This document shows, piece by piece, positions 40,504 to 50,391 of a stretch of 64,000 bases of DNA (the stretch's first letter is position 1; each line of letters starts with the position of its first letter). The notes beneath the pieces are model-generated. The model was not told the DNA's origin. It made no database searches and was given only the letters and a program-made list of their open reading frames with translations. A program made the position numbers and the translations under genes. Location: positions 26,142 to 90,141 of the forward strand of contig JBALWS010000004.1 in assembly GCA_036960405.1 (NCBI GenBank). Direction: 5' to 3'. Source of the stretch: Motiliproteus sp036960405 (GTDB taxonomy: Bacteria; Pseudomonadota; Gammaproteobacteria; Pseudomonadales; Balneatricaceae).

Positions 40504-41241
40504 ATGACAAGCACCTATAACTTGACCGACAAGCAGAAACAGCTGTTAACACGCTGGGGGTGGTTGCTGGTTGATCGCAGCAAAGGTAAGAAGCCGGTCT
40601 GGCCTCACCATATCTTGCTGCTCAATTATATGAAGCGAAGCCTGTGCCGGGATCAGTTCGGTAAGTATAAAGAGGGTTATCGATTCGTCTCTGAGCAGCA
40701 GTTTGGTTTCAGCGTTGGCAAATATTCCTATGGCTTTCAGCAGTTTTGGGGTGAGCCCAATAATTCAGGGCGATTGCTGAAATCGGTCGGTGCGTTTTGC
40801 TCAATCGCCCGCAACGTGACTATCCCCGCCGGCAATCATCCGATGGACTCGATCTCCTCGGGGGGTTTTCTATACAGCAAGGATTTTGGCTTTGTAGCGC
40901 AGAGTGTCAGCAATTCAGATTCGCTTGGTGATCAGAGCGTGGTGATCGGCAACGATGTCTGGATCGGCACCAATGCGATAGTGATGCCTTCGGTAACCAT
41001 TGGTAATGGTGCCGTAATTGGTGCGGGATCGATCGTAACGCGCGATGTGCCTGCTTATGCGATTGTTGCGGGAGTGCCGGCAAAAGTGATCCGTTATCGC
41101 TTTGATGCTGAAACGGTCGCTTTGCTGGAGCAATCCTGCTGGTGGCAGTGGGATGATGACCTGATCAAGCAGCATATCGATGAGCTGCGAGATCAGCAGC
41201 GTTTTGTCCCCTGGTTGAAAAAAGAGCTTGGGATCGAGTGA
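40504..41241 (+). CDS. CatB-type hexapeptide-repeat O-acetyltransferase
   Basis: The 245-residue protein has an N-terminal ~75-residue part of unknown type, then a left-handed beta-helix (about 85-215) with SVGAFCSIARNVTIPAGNHPMD, including the catalytic-type His, and VVIGNDVWIGTNAIVMPSVTIGNGAVIGAGSIVTRDVPAYAIVAGVPAK. This is the CatB/xenobiotic acetyltransferase group. Its place between waaA and the yejM-like gene suggests that it acetylates an LPS core sugar. It starts 8 bases after waaA. Confidence 0.85.
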   Translation: MTSTYNLTDKQKQLLTRWGWLLVDRSKGKKPVWPHHILLLNYMKRSLCRDQFGKYKEGYRFVSEQQFGFSVGKYSYGFQQFWGEPNNSGRLLKSVGAFCSIARNVTIPAGNHPMDSISSGGFLYSKDFGFVAQSVSNSDSLGDQSVVIGNDVWIGTNAIVMPSVTIGNGAVIGAGSIVTRDVPAYAIVAGVPAKVIRYRFDAETVALLEQSCWWQWDDDLIKQHIDELRDQQRFVPWLKKELGIE

Positions 41242-41316
41242 TTGATCGCCTTTTACAGCATAAAATCCGCTTCTAGAGAGCTGTTCTTTTAGCCTTATCG
41301 GTCTGGAGTCTTTATT

Positions 41317-43188
41317 TTGATCGCCAACTATTTTTCCCGAGTTCGTCTGCAAGCACGCTGGGCTCTGTGGTTCGCATTGATCAATGCGCTGGTCGCTGGA
41401 TTGATTTCAATGCGTCTGTTGGCGCCGACTGACTTCAATGCCAACCCGGTATCGATGGCCTTTGTAGCCAGCAATTGGGTCGCGCATTTCAGTACCCTTG
41501 GATTTGCCACCTGGTTGGTGGTGTTGCTACCGCTGGCTATCCTGCTGCCGTTGGCTGGGGTATATCGAGCGATCGCCCTGCTGCTGTTTTTTATTGTGCA
41601 GTTTTTGCTGCTGATCGATACCTTTGTTTATCTCCAGTACCGCTTTCATATCAACGGCTTTATTGTCGATCTGATTCTCAACGACAGCGAGGGGCAGATC
41701 TTCTCATTCTCTGCGATGGCTTGGGCGATGGCGACAGCGATGGCGCTGTTGTTGCTGGCTGCTGAAGTGGTGATCGCGCGCTGGTTGTGGGGCAAAGTAT
41801 CCAGAGTGGCTAAATTCCGCTTCAGCCGCCGCTTTGCACTGTTCTGTATGGTCGTGACTCTGGCCAGTCATCTGGTACATATCTGGGCTGACGCCAATGC
41901 TTATCAACCGATTACCGGCTATAGCAAATTGTTGCCGCTGGCGCATTCAACCACTTCGTACCGGATGATGGAGAAAAATGGTTGGGCAGACCCCGAGGCG
42001 TACAACAATCGTTCGATGCTAAAAAATGCCAGCGGCAATAACGGCCTGCATTACCCTCAAGCATCGCTGCAGTGCGAGCGTGCCGATAAACCGCTGAATA
42101 TCTTACTGATCGCGATCGATTCCTGGCGTGCCGATACTTTAACGGCTGAGAGTGCGCCCAATATGAACGCCTTTGCGGCCAGCAGCAGCCGCTTTAACCA
42201 GCACTTCAGCGGATCGAATAGCACCCGAGCGGGTATCTTTAGCCTGTTTTATGGTTTGCCTGGGCAGTACTGGCAAACAATGAAGGATAGTCAGACCGCG
42301 CCTGTGCTGATGCAGGAACTGATACGGCAGCAGTATCAGATGGGAATCTTCTCCAGCGCCAAGCTCGATAGCCCTCGCTTTAATCAGACCGTTTTTCAAC
42401 CGATCGAAAATCTTCGAAATGGCTCGCCGGGCAAAGCACCGTACCAACGCGATGCCAAGCTCACCCAAGATTGGCAGCAGTGGTTTGACAATGATCGCGA
42501 TCAGAGTAAGCCGTTCTTTGGTTTCCTGTTTTACGATTCGCCGCACGGGGTATCGTTTCCGGATAATTATCCCAAGCCTTTTCTGCCATCGTGGGAAAAC
42601 GTCAATCAGATGCTGCTCAATGACAGCTTTGATGCCGTTCCTTACCTCAATCGATATAAAAATTCGGTGCATTACACCGACAGTTTGGTCGGTGGGGTGC
42701 TTAAGAATCTGGAGCAGAGCGGGCATTTAGACGATACCGTGGTGCTAATTACCGGCGATCACGGCGAAGAGTTTAACGATAATGGTAAAGGCTTCTGGGG
42801 CCATAACGGCAACTTTAGCAGGGTGCAGGTGCAGGTGCCGCTGGTGGTACATTGGCCGGGTAAAGAGCCAAACAAGGTGTTTGATCAATGGACCAGTCAT
42901 TATGACCTGCCGCCAACGCTAATGAACCGAGTGTTGGGGTGTTCCAACCCCGCAACCGATTACAGCATTGGTGGTGATCTCTACCGTTCGGATGCCGGGC
43001 AGGGCTGGCTACTGGCCGCTAGTTACAGTCGCTACGCCATTATCGAACCTGAGCGGATTACCGAGATTGATCCGCTGGGCAATTACAAAATTTATAACCA
43101 CGATTATTCGCTTTTAGCAGAGGGTGATTTGAACCACTCGGTGATGCTTAAGGCGGTGAATGAGATCTCCCGTTTTTATAGGCGTTAG
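41317..43188 (+). CDS. yejM: YejM/PbgA/LapC-like membrane sulfatase-fold protein
   Basis: YejM controls LPS synthesis by holding LapB away from FtsH so that LpxC is spared. The 623-residue protein has five helices (to about residue 190, ending in SHLVHIWADANAYQPITGYSKLLPL, very close to E. coli) and a periplasmic sulfatase fold. Unlike E. coli YejM, whose active site is degenerate, it keeps Asp268 (AIDSWRADT), Thr303 (SNSTRAGIF) and Asp481-His482 (TGDHGEE), so a working phosphotransferase or phosphatase is possible. The start is TTG 41317 with GGAG upstream. Confidence 0.9.
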   Translation: MIANYFSRVRLQARWALWFALINALVAGLISMRLLAPTDFNANPVSMAFVASNWVAHFSTLGFATWLVVLLPLAILLPLAGVYRAIALLLFFIVQFLLLIDTFVYLQYRFHINGFIVDLILNDSEGQIFSFSAMAWAMATAMALLLLAAEVVIARWLWGKVSRVAKFRFSRRFALFCMVVTLASHLVHIWADANAYQPITGYSKLLPLAHSTTSYRMMEKNGWADPEAYNNRSMLKNASGNNGLHYPQASLQCERADKPLNILLIAIDSWRADTLTAESAPNMNAFAASSSRFNQHFSGSNSTRAGIFSLFYGLPGQYWQTMKDSQTAPVLMQELIRQQYQMGIFSSAKLDSPRFNQTVFQPIENLRNGSPGKAPYQRDAKLTQDWQQWFDNDRDQSKPFFGFLFYDSPHGVSFPDNYPKPFLPSWENVNQMLLNDSFDAVPYLNRYKNSVHYTDSLVGGVLKNLEQSGHLDDTVVLITGDHGEEFNDNGKGFWGHNGNFSRVQVQVPLVVHWPGKEPNKVFDQWTSHYDLPPTLMNRVLGCSNPATDYSIGGDLYRSDAGQGWLLAASYSRYAIIEPERITEIDPLGNYKIYNHDYSLLAEGDLNHSVMLKAVNEISRFYRR

Positions 43189-43260
43189 TGCTCGTCAAAA
43201 GCCAAAGAGCGTATGTTAAACTGCCGCGCTTAGGTAAATGCGCCATCGATAGGACTTTCT

Positions 43261-45009
43261 GTGACCCATTCTGCACCGATACCGAATTCAAAAGCGTTAA
43301 TCAAAAGACTCTTTACTTATGTCTGGCCTCACTGGATTAAGTTTGCTGTGGCGATCATCGCGATGGCGGTGGTAGCGGCCACTGAGCCGGCTGTTGCTGC
43401 GATGATGGAACCGCTGATCGATGGTACCTTCATCGATCGTGATCCCGAGACGATCATCATGGTGCCATTGATGATGGTGGGGATTTTTTTTATTCGAGGT
43501 GTTGCCCGGGTTATAAGCAACGTCGGTATCTCCTCAGTGGCGACCCATGTGGTAATGCAGTTGCGGCTCGATCTGTACCAACATATTCAGCAACTGCCGC
43601 AGAGTTTTATGGATGCCAATCGCAGTGGTGCGTTGCTGTCTAAGGTGACCTTCGAAGTAGAGCAGGTATCGACGATGGCCAGTCAGGTTTGGTTGACGTT
43701 GGTCCGTGATACCTTAGTTGTCGTCGGTTTACTGGGGTATCTGTTTTACGTTAGCTGGCAACTGACATTGGTGGTGTTGTTGTCAGGACCGGTTATTGCG
43801 CTGATCATCAAGGTAGTTAACACCAAACTTCGAGCTTCGAGCCGAACCATTCAGGAGGGGATGGGGACTATTACCCACCGAATGGAAGAGAGTATTCGGG
43901 GTCACCGATTGATCAAGCTGTATCAGGCTGAAACGCAAGAATTTGATAAATTTAGCGAGGTATCGAATAAGTTTCGAGTCGCCTATTTTAAGCGCACTGT
44001 GGTGGGTGGAGCCAACTCGCCGTTGGTGCAGTTTGTGGTCTCTATCGCGTTGGGTTTTGTGGTCTATTTTGCCGCAAACCTGGAAGGCGATTCGGCTATG
44101 TCTCCCGGCCAGTTTATCGCCTTTTTTACTGCAATGGGGATGCTATTTTCTCCCATTCGTTCGTTGACCAGTCTTAATGAGCCGATTCAGCGCGGCCTGA
44201 TAGCTTGTGAAAGTATTTTTAAACTGATGGACACCTCGCCTGAAAGCGATACCGGTACTCAGCAACTGACCGACTTTAAAGGCAGTGTCTCGATCTCGGG
44301 GCTTAGTTTTAGTTATGACGGCAGCGAGTCTCAGGCATTGTCGGGGCTTGATCTCGAGATCAAAGCTGGTGAAACGGTGGCACTGGTCGGGGCCTCGGGC
44401 AGTGGAAAGAGCACACTGATTCAACTGCTGCCTCGTTTTTATGACCCTCAACAGGGACAGATTCAGTTTGATGGTGTTGATAGTCGTCAATTCAGTTTGG
44501 CCAGTATTCGAGATCAGATCGCCTACGTTGATCAGGAAGTGATGCTGTTTGATGAAAGCGTGGCAATGAATGTCGCCTTTGGCAGCAGCGAAATTGATCC
44601 GGTTAGGGTTAAGCAGGCGCTAATCAGCGCCCATGCGATGGAGTTTGTCGAGTTGCTTGAAGATGGTATTGACGCCCCTGTCGGAGAGCAGGGCGCAATG
44701 CTATCGGGCGGTCAGCGTCAACGTTTGGCGTTGGCGAGAGCGTTTTATAAAGACGCATCCTTGTTGATTCTTGATGAGGCCACGTCCGCGCTGGATAACG
44801 AGTCGGAGCGTCAAGTACAGGCCGCGCTGGAGCAGCTGTGTGAAAACCGCACCACGATTATTGTTGCCCATCGATTGTCGACGGTCGAAAAGGCCGATCG
44901 AATCGTGGTGATGCAGAAAGGAGAAATCGTCGAAGCTGGGAGTCATGACGCGTTGATGGCAAAACAAGACGGAGCATACCGCGGTTTGTATCGTGAGATG
45001 CAGCACTGA
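43261..45009 (+). CDS. msbA: Lipid A flippase MsbA
   Basis: MsbA is a homodimeric ABC exporter that flips lipid A-core across the inner membrane. The 582 residues (E. coli 582) comprise six helices (to about 320) and a nucleotide-binding domain with Walker A GASGSGKST (Lys383), signature LSGGQ (481-485) and Walker B LLILDEA (Asp505-Glu506). The start is GTG 43261 with AGGA 8 bases upstream. Its stop overlaps the next gene's ATG by one base (TGATG). Confidence 0.96.
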   Translation: MTHSAPIPNSKALIKRLFTYVWPHWIKFAVAIIAMAVVAATEPAVAAMMEPLIDGTFIDRDPETIIMVPLMMVGIFFIRGVARVISNVGISSVATHVVMQLRLDLYQHIQQLPQSFMDANRSGALLSKVTFEVEQVSTMASQVWLTLVRDTLVVVGLLGYLFYVSWQLTLVVLLSGPVIALIIKVVNTKLRASSRTIQEGMGTITHRMEESIRGHRLIKLYQAETQEFDKFSEVSNKFRVAYFKRTVVGGANSPLVQFVVSIALGFVVYFAANLEGDSAMSPGQFIAFFTAMGMLFSPIRSLTSLNEPIQRGLIACESIFKLMDTSPESDTGTQQLTDFKGSVSISGLSFSYDGSESQALSGLDLEIKAGETVALVGASGSGKSTLIQLLPRFYDPQQGQIQFDGVDSRQFSLASIRDQIAYVDQEVMLFDESVAMNVAFGSSEIDPVRVKQALISAHAMEFVELLEDGIDAPVGEQGAMLSGGQRQRLALARAFYKDASLLILDEATSALDNESERQVQAALEQLCENRTTIIVAHRLSTVEKADRIVVMQKGEIVEAGSHDALMAKQDGAYRGLYREMQH

Positions 45010-45914
45010 TGAATAACGATCCCGTCCACTTAAAAGATCTTCTAGCTCCGAAATATTGGTTGATTTGGGTGGGGTTGGGGTTGTTGCGGTTAGTGATGTT
45101 TTTACCCTTTGGCGTGCAGCTAAGTTTAGGACGGAGCATTGGTCGTTTATTGAAGCGGTTGGTAAAAAAACGGGCGCATGTTGCCCGGGCCAATCTGAAT
45201 CACTGTTTTCCAGCATCAAACGAAAGCGAGATCGAACAACTTGTTACCCGCCATTTTGAATCCTTAGGCATGGCACTGTTTGAAACGGCGATGTGCTGGT
45301 GGGGCTCACCCTCTCGTCTGGCTTCCTTGGTTAAAGACGTTAAAGGGTTGGAGCATGCGGTGGCTGCCAGAGATCAAGGCCAAGGGGTGATTTTGCTCAG
45401 CGCGCACTTCACCACGCTAGAGATCAGTGCGCGTTTATTGGAACCACACTTTAGCTTTGCTCCGGTTTACCGCCGAATGAACAACCCGCTGTTGGAGTTC
45501 TTCACCCAGAAAGGCCGAAATAAAGGGGGGCAGGGCGCAATACCCAAAGAGAATATGAAGACTCTGGTTCGACACCTTCGGTCGGGTAACGCGATCTGGT
45601 TTGCCTCGGACCAGCAACACCAGGGTAGTCATAGTGCGCTGATTAACTTCATGGGCCAGCCCGCGCACAGTGCTACCGGGACGTCCGATATTGCCAAGCT
45701 GGGCAAGGCGATCGTTATCCCATTTTTTGCTCATCGAGAAGATGACCGCTACGTGCTTGAGCTAGGGTCTCCGATGGATGGGGTTCCTTCGGGCGATGCC
45801 GTGGCCGACACCGAACGTTATCACCGGGTAATCGAACAACATATCCAACGCAGTCCCGAGCAGTATCTGTGGGTGCATAAGCGTTTTAAGGGGGCTGTGA
45901 ATGCTCCATACTAA
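45009..45914 (+). CDS. lpxL: Lipid A late acyltransferase (LpxL/HtrB family)
   Basis: The enzyme adds a secondary acyl chain (commonly lauroyl) to Kdo-lipid A. The 301 residues (E. coli LpxL 306) have an N-terminal membrane helix (about 18-38), the catalytic H-x4-E motif (HFTTLE, His133-Glu138), FAPVYRRMNNPLLE and the DQQHQGSHSALINFMGQPA block. It is translationally coupled to msbA. LpxL rather than LpxM is favoured by motif resemblance, but the distinction is not certain. Confidence 0.92.
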   Translation: MNNDPVHLKDLLAPKYWLIWVGLGLLRLVMFLPFGVQLSLGRSIGRLLKRLVKKRAHVARANLNHCFPASNESEIEQLVTRHFESLGMALFETAMCWWGSPSRLASLVKDVKGLEHAVAARDQGQGVILLSAHFTTLEISARLLEPHFSFAPVYRRMNNPLLEFFTQKGRNKGGQGAIPKENMKTLVRHLRSGNAIWFASDQQHQGSHSALINFMGQPAHSATGTSDIAKLGKAIVIPFFAHREDDRYVLELGSPMDGVPSGDAVADTERYHRVIEQHIQRSPEQYLWVHKRFKGAVNAPY

Positions 45915-45998
45915 TACGTTTTTTACGACGTCTTAACCGATAGGCCAACGTTCCTAGTTTACAATGTAAGCCTTATATAGATCACCGAAAGAGACTCA

Positions 45999-46991
45999 AT
46001 GACCATGACACAACAAACTATTCTTGTAACCGGTGCAGATGGCTTCATCGGCTCTCATCTTGTCGAACTTCTTGTTAGTCAGGGTCATAAGGTCAAAGCG
46101 CTCTCTCAGTACAACTCTTTTAACTATTGGGGCTGGTTGGAAAACATCAATTGCCTCGATCAGATTGAGGTGCTGAATGGTGATGTGCGTGATCCGCATT
46201 ACTGCAAACATATCGCCAAGGGCGTGGACGTGGTTTACCATTTAGCGGCGCTGATCGCGATCCCGTATTCCTATGTTGCTCCCGATAGTTACGTCGATAC
46301 CAACATCAAAGGAACACTCAACATCTGCCAAGCGGCACTGGATAATGGGGTCAAGCGGGTGATCCATACATCAACTAGCGAAGTCTATGGCACTGCGCAG
46401 TATGTGCCTATCGATGAAAAGCACCCGTTGCAAGCCCAGTCGCCCTATAGCGCGTCCAAGATTGGTGCCGACGCGATGGCGATGAGTTTTTTCAATGCCT
46501 TTGATCTGCCGTTGACCATCGCGCGGCCATTCAACACCTACGGACCGCGGCAGTCAGCACGCGCGGTGATTCCTACAATCATTACTCAGATAGCCCAGGG
46601 GATGAAACAGATCAAACTGGGCGACGTGTCGCCTACCCGCGACTTCAACTTCGTCGAAGACACTTGCCGCGGCTTCATCAGCCTGGCTGAATCGGATGCA
46701 ACCATCGGTCAGACGGTGAATATCGGTTCCAATTTTGAGGTGACCGTTGGTGATACCCTTAACTTGATCAAAAAATTAATGAACAGCGATGTCGAGTTCA
46801 TCACCGATAATGAGCGGATTCGTCCGGAAAAGTCAGAAGTGTTCCGATTGTGGTGTGATAACACCAAGATTAAACAACTGACGGGTTTCGAGCCGCAATA
46901 CTCGCTGGAACAAGGGTTACAAAAGACGATCGATTGGTTTATGAATCCCGACAACCTGAAGATGTATAAGGCTGGCATCTACAATGTTTAA
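45999..46991 (+). CDS. legB: GDP-GlcNAc 4,6-dehydratase of legionaminic acid synthesis
   Basis: LegB makes the 4-keto-6-deoxy sugar that starts the legionaminic acid route. The 330-residue extended SDR has the NAD motif TGADGFIG (residues 11-18), the catalytic Tyr150-x3-Lys154 (PYSASK), and the FNTYGPRQSARAVIPTII block of the LegB/epimerase group. It leads a nine-gene Leg operon. An AT-rich region upstream carries TATATA (45974-45979) and a TTACAATGTAA palindrome (45959-45969), but no convincing -35. The stop overlaps legC by 8 bases. Confidence 0.9.
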   Translation: MTMTQQTILVTGADGFIGSHLVELLVSQGHKVKALSQYNSFNYWGWLENINCLDQIEVLNGDVRDPHYCKHIAKGVDVVYHLAALIAIPYSYVAPDSYVDTNIKGTLNICQAALDNGVKRVIHTSTSEVYGTAQYVPIDEKHPLQAQSPYSASKIGADAMAMSFFNAFDLPLTIARPFNTYGPRQSARAVIPTIITQIAQGMKQIKLGDVSPTRDFNFVEDTCRGFISLAESDATIGQTVNIGSNFEVTVGDTLNLIKKLMNSDVEFITDNERIRPEKSEVFRLWCDNTKIKQLTGFEPQYSLEQGLQKTIDWFMNPDNLKMYKAGIYNV

Positions 46992-48129
46992 AGACACTGT
47001 GGAATTCATTCGGCAGCTCTATCAGACAGCCGAGTTTATTCCGCTGCACGAACCGCGTTTCAGTGGTAATGAACGCGCCTATGTGATGGATGCGATCGAT
47101 TCCACTTTCGTTTCCAGCGTCGGCGCCTACGTCGATCGTTTCGAGAACGAGTTTGCGGCGTACACTGGGGCCAAGTTTGCCATCGCGACTGTAAATGGTA
47201 CGGCCGCACTACATATTGCGCTCAAACTTGCCGATGTTCAGCCCGGCGACGAGGTGATTACCCAGCCCTTAACCTTTATTGCGACTTGCAATGCCATCAG
47301 CTATTGCCAGGCGACACCGGTGTTTATTGATGTGGATCGGGAGACGATGGGGCTGTCTCCAGAGAAGCTGGAGCAGTGGCTACAAGACAACTGTCGTTCG
47401 GATGAGCAAGGTTGCGTCAATCTTTCTACTGGTCGCATCGTTCGCGCCTGTGTGCCGATGCATACCTTCGGTCATCCTGCGGATATTGAGGGGCTGGCTC
47501 GGGTTTGTGAGCGTTACGGCATTACTCTGGTAGAAGATGCCGCCGAATCGTTGGGCAGTTTTGTCGGAGACCGTCATAGCGGTAACTTTGGCAAGGTTGC
47601 CGCGTTTAGCTTTAACGGCAATAAAACTATCACTACCGGAGGTGGCGGCATGATCACCACCGATGATCCGAGTCTGGCAGCTCGCGCTAAGCATCTGACG
47701 ACCACCGCCAAAGTGCCTCATAAATGGGCTTACGCGCACGACGAAATAGGTTTTAACTATCGACTGCCGAACCTGAACGCAGCTTTAGGTTGTGCCCAAC
47801 TGGAGCAACTACCGGGTTATATCGAACGTAAGCGCTGGCTTGCTTCGCAATACCAAACGTTCTTTGAAACCCAGGGTATCGCCTTCAAGGTTGAGCGCTC
47901 TGGTACGCACAGTAACTATTGGCTCAATGCGTTGGTGCTAGAAAGCGCCGAGCAGCGGGATCAGTTTTTGGGGATTTCTAATGCCGCTGGGGTGATGACA
48001 CGACCTATTTGGCAATTAATGAGCCGCTTACCCATGTTTGCCGACTGCCAACACGGTGATCTTGAAAATGCCTTGTGGTTGGAGCAGCGCGTGGTGAATA
48101 TACCCAGCAGCGTGATTCTGGAGGGATAG
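46984..48129 (+). CDS. legC: PLP aminotransferase LegC
   Basis: LegC aminates C4 of the 4-keto intermediate with PLP. The 381-residue protein is of the DegT/DnrJ/EryC1 fold. The conserved ATVNGTAALHIAL, VPMHTFGHPADIE (PLP-side), EDAAESLGS and the PLP Lys214 in FSFNGNKTITTGGGGM are present. It belongs to the LegC subgroup with FIPLHEPRFSGNERAYV at the start. The gene overlaps legB by 8 bases and is followed 1 base later by legG. Confidence 0.93.
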   Translation: MFKDTVEFIRQLYQTAEFIPLHEPRFSGNERAYVMDAIDSTFVSSVGAYVDRFENEFAAYTGAKFAIATVNGTAALHIALKLADVQPGDEVITQPLTFIATCNAISYCQATPVFIDVDRETMGLSPEKLEQWLQDNCRSDEQGCVNLSTGRIVRACVPMHTFGHPADIEGLARVCERYGITLVEDAAESLGSFVGDRHSGNFGKVAAFSFNGNKTITTGGGGMITTDDPSLAARAKHLTTTAKVPHKWAYAHDEIGFNYRLPNLNAALGCAQLEQLPGYIERKRWLASQYQTFFETQGIAFKVERSGTHSNYWLNALVLESAEQRDQFLGISNAAGVMTRPIWQLMSRLPMFADCQHGDLENALWLEQRVVNIPSSVILEG

Positions 48130-48130
48130 C

Positions 48131-49297
48131 GTGCCTGTATCTAAAAAAATCTGTGTTGTTACTGGTACCCGTGCGGAATATGGATTGCTCTGCAGCCTAA
48201 TGCACGAGATTAACAGTTGTCAGGAACTGGAACTGCAGATTGTTGCAACGGCGATGCATCTGTCGCCAGAGTTTGGTCTGACTTACCAGCAGATTGAAGC
48301 CGATGGTTTTGTGATCGATGAAAAGATCGAGATGCTGGTCTCGGGTGATACCGCGGTATCGATTACCAAATCGATGGGGCTTGGCCTGATCGGACTTGCG
48401 GATGCCTTGGATCGCCTTCAGCCCGATCTGTTGTTGCTGCTCGGTGATCGTACCGAAGCAATGGTGGCGGCGCAGGCGGCGATGGTGGCCAAAGTGCCTA
48501 TCGTCCACCTTCACGGTGGCGAGGTGACAGAAGGCGCTATCGATGAGTCGATCCGTCATGCAATTACTAAGATGTCCAGCCTGCATTTTGTCGCCAATGA
48601 ACAGTTTCGCCAGCGTGTCATTCAACTGGGAGAGCAGCCGGGACGGGTAATCGTCTCTGGTGCTCCGGGTATCGATAATATCCAGCGGCTGCCATTGTTG
48701 CCCCGTGATGAGCTGGAGAAAAGTCTCGATTTCAGCCTAGGAAAAACCTGCTTTCTGGTGACCTATCATCCGGTCACATTAGCCCAAAATCCGGCCTCGA
48801 ACAGTATGGCGAACCTGTTCCAGGCGCTGGATCGCTTCCCTGATGCTCAGGTGGTCATTACCTACCCCAATTCGGATGCGGAGGGGCGACAGTTGATTAC
48901 ACAGATTAATGATTATGCAGCAAGTCAGCCTGAACGAGTGATGGTCTCTGCATCGCTAGGTCAGTTACGCTACCTCAGCGCGCTGAAGCAAGTAGACTTA
49001 GTGATTGGAAACTCCTCCAGCGGGCTGATTGAAGCGCCGTCTTTTGGAACACCGACGATCAATATTGGTGACCGACAGAAAGGACGTTTGACGGCGAGTT
49101 CGGTGATCAGCTGTGACGAAAGTACTGACAGTATTGTTGCCGCGATAGACACTGGGCTTTCTGCTGAATATCGTGCATTAGCGCAGTCGACGGCCAATCC
49201 GTATGGTGACGGCAATGCAGTTAGCACCATTGTTCGTAAGTTGCAGCAGGCGGTTCCGAAGAGCCTGATCCGCAAACCTTTTTACGATATTGACTGA
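48131..49297 (+). CDS. legG: Hydrolysing NDP-sugar 2-epimerase (LegG/NeuC)
   Basis: LegG hydrolyses the NDP-diacetamido-trideoxyglucose intermediate and inverts C2 to give 2,4-diacetamido-2,4,6-trideoxymannose. The 388-residue GT-B epimerase shows VVTGTRAEYGLLCSLM, LLLGDRTEAMVAA, HLHGGEVTEGAIDESIRHAITKMS and the late VIGNSSSGLIEAPSFGTPTINIGDRQKGR, all typical of NeuC-like hydrolysing enzymes. The start is GTG 48131. LegG rather than NeuC is assigned because the neighbours form the Leg pathway. Confidence 0.92.
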   Translation: MPVSKKICVVTGTRAEYGLLCSLMHEINSCQELELQIVATAMHLSPEFGLTYQQIEADGFVIDEKIEMLVSGDTAVSITKSMGLGLIGLADALDRLQPDLLLLLGDRTEAMVAAQAAMVAKVPIVHLHGGEVTEGAIDESIRHAITKMSSLHFVANEQFRQRVIQLGEQPGRVIVSGAPGIDNIQRLPLLPRDELEKSLDFSLGKTCFLVTYHPVTLAQNPASNSMANLFQALDRFPDAQVVITYPNSDAEGRQLITQINDYAASQPERVMVSASLGQLRYLSALKQVDLVIGNSSSGLIEAPSFGTPTINIGDRQKGRLTASSVISCDESTDSIVAAIDTGLSAEYRALAQSTANPYGDGNAVSTIVRKLQQAVPKSLIRKPFYDID

Positions 49298-49308
49298 GAA
49301 CAATCACC

Positions 49309-50391
49309 ATGAGCGAGCAGGTCTATATCATTGCCGAAGCGGGCGTTAATCATAACGGTGATCCAGACATGGCGTTGGCGTTGGTCGATGCGGCGGCCGA
49401 TGCTGGTGTCGATGCGGTTAAGTTTCAAACCTTTAAAGCTAATTTGCTGGTGACGGATGACGCGCCTAAAGCGGATTACCAAAAAGAGACGACTGGTTCG
49501 TCAGAGAGCCAGTTGCAGATGTTGCAGCGGCTAGAATTGAGCTATGCCCACCATCATACGTTGATGGCACGTTGTCGACAGAAAGGGATCGATTTCCTGT
49601 CGACCGCGTTTGACCATCAGAGTCTTGAATTTTTGGTCGATGATCTGAGGCTATCACGGCTTAAAATTCCCTCGGGAGAACTGACCAACGCACCGTTAGT
49701 GCTGGCCCATGCGCAACAGGGTTGCGAACTGATAGTCTCCACTGGTATGGCGACGCTCGCCGAGATTGAAGCCGCGCTCGGAGTGATCGCTTTTGGCCTG
49801 ACGATGCCGCCGGATCATCCACCGAGCCAGGTTGCTTTCGCGCAATCTCTGGCTTCGGCTGCAGGTCAGCACGCGTTGCAGCAGAGAGTTATTTTGCTGC
49901 ATTGCACTACTGAATATCCGGCGCCTGTAAGTGAGGTCAATCTGACAGCGATGAACTCGCTGGCAGAGCGCTTCGGACTAAAGGTAGGGTACTCTGATCA
50001 TACTGCGGGGATAACCGTCCCGATTGCGGCCGTGGCACTGGGAGCGACCTTAATTGAAAAGCATTTTACTCTCGACCGGAATCTTGAGGGACCCGATCAC
50101 CTTGCCTCGTTAGAACCCACAGAGTTAGGCGATATGGTCACCGCTATCCGAACTGTTCAGGACGCTCTTGGCGACGGTGTCAAAGCTCCGCAACCGTCGG
50201 AATTGAAGAACCGAGCGATTGCTCGTAAGAGCCTGGTGGCAGCGTCAGATATTATCGCTGGAGATATCTATACCTCGGATAATGTCACCACCAAGCGACC
50301 CGAAGGGGGATTGTCACCGGCCCGCTACTGGGACATCTTAGGCAAGAAGGCACCTGTAGATATCCGCCGAGGAGCGTTTGTTCGTGACTAA
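49309..50391 (+). CDS. legI: N,N'-diacetyllegionaminic acid synthase (NeuB family)
   Basis: LegI condenses the 6-deoxymannosamine with phosphoenolpyruvate to form the nine-carbon Leg acid. The 360-residue protein has a TIM barrel (AEAGVNHNGD, DAVKFQTFKA, HCTTEYPAP, GYSDHTAGI, EKHFTLDR) and a C-terminal SAF (antifreeze-like) domain from about residue 295 (RKSLVAASDIIAGDIYTSDNVTTKRP). The length matches NeuB. A short overlap with the next gene suggests coupling. Confidence 0.95.
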   Translation: MSEQVYIIAEAGVNHNGDPDMALALVDAAADAGVDAVKFQTFKANLLVTDDAPKADYQKETTGSSESQLQMLQRLELSYAHHHTLMARCRQKGIDFLSTAFDHQSLEFLVDDLRLSRLKIPSGELTNAPLVLAHAQQGCELIVSTGMATLAEIEAALGVIAFGLTMPPDHPPSQVAFAQSLASAAGQHALQQRVILLHCTTEYPAPVSEVNLTAMNSLAERFGLKVGYSDHTAGITVPIAAVALGATLIEKHFTLDRNLEGPDHLASLEPTELGDMVTAIRTVQDALGDGVKAPQPSELKNRAIARKSLVAASDIIAGDIYTSDNVTTKRPEGGLSPARYWDILGKKAPVDIRRGAFVRD

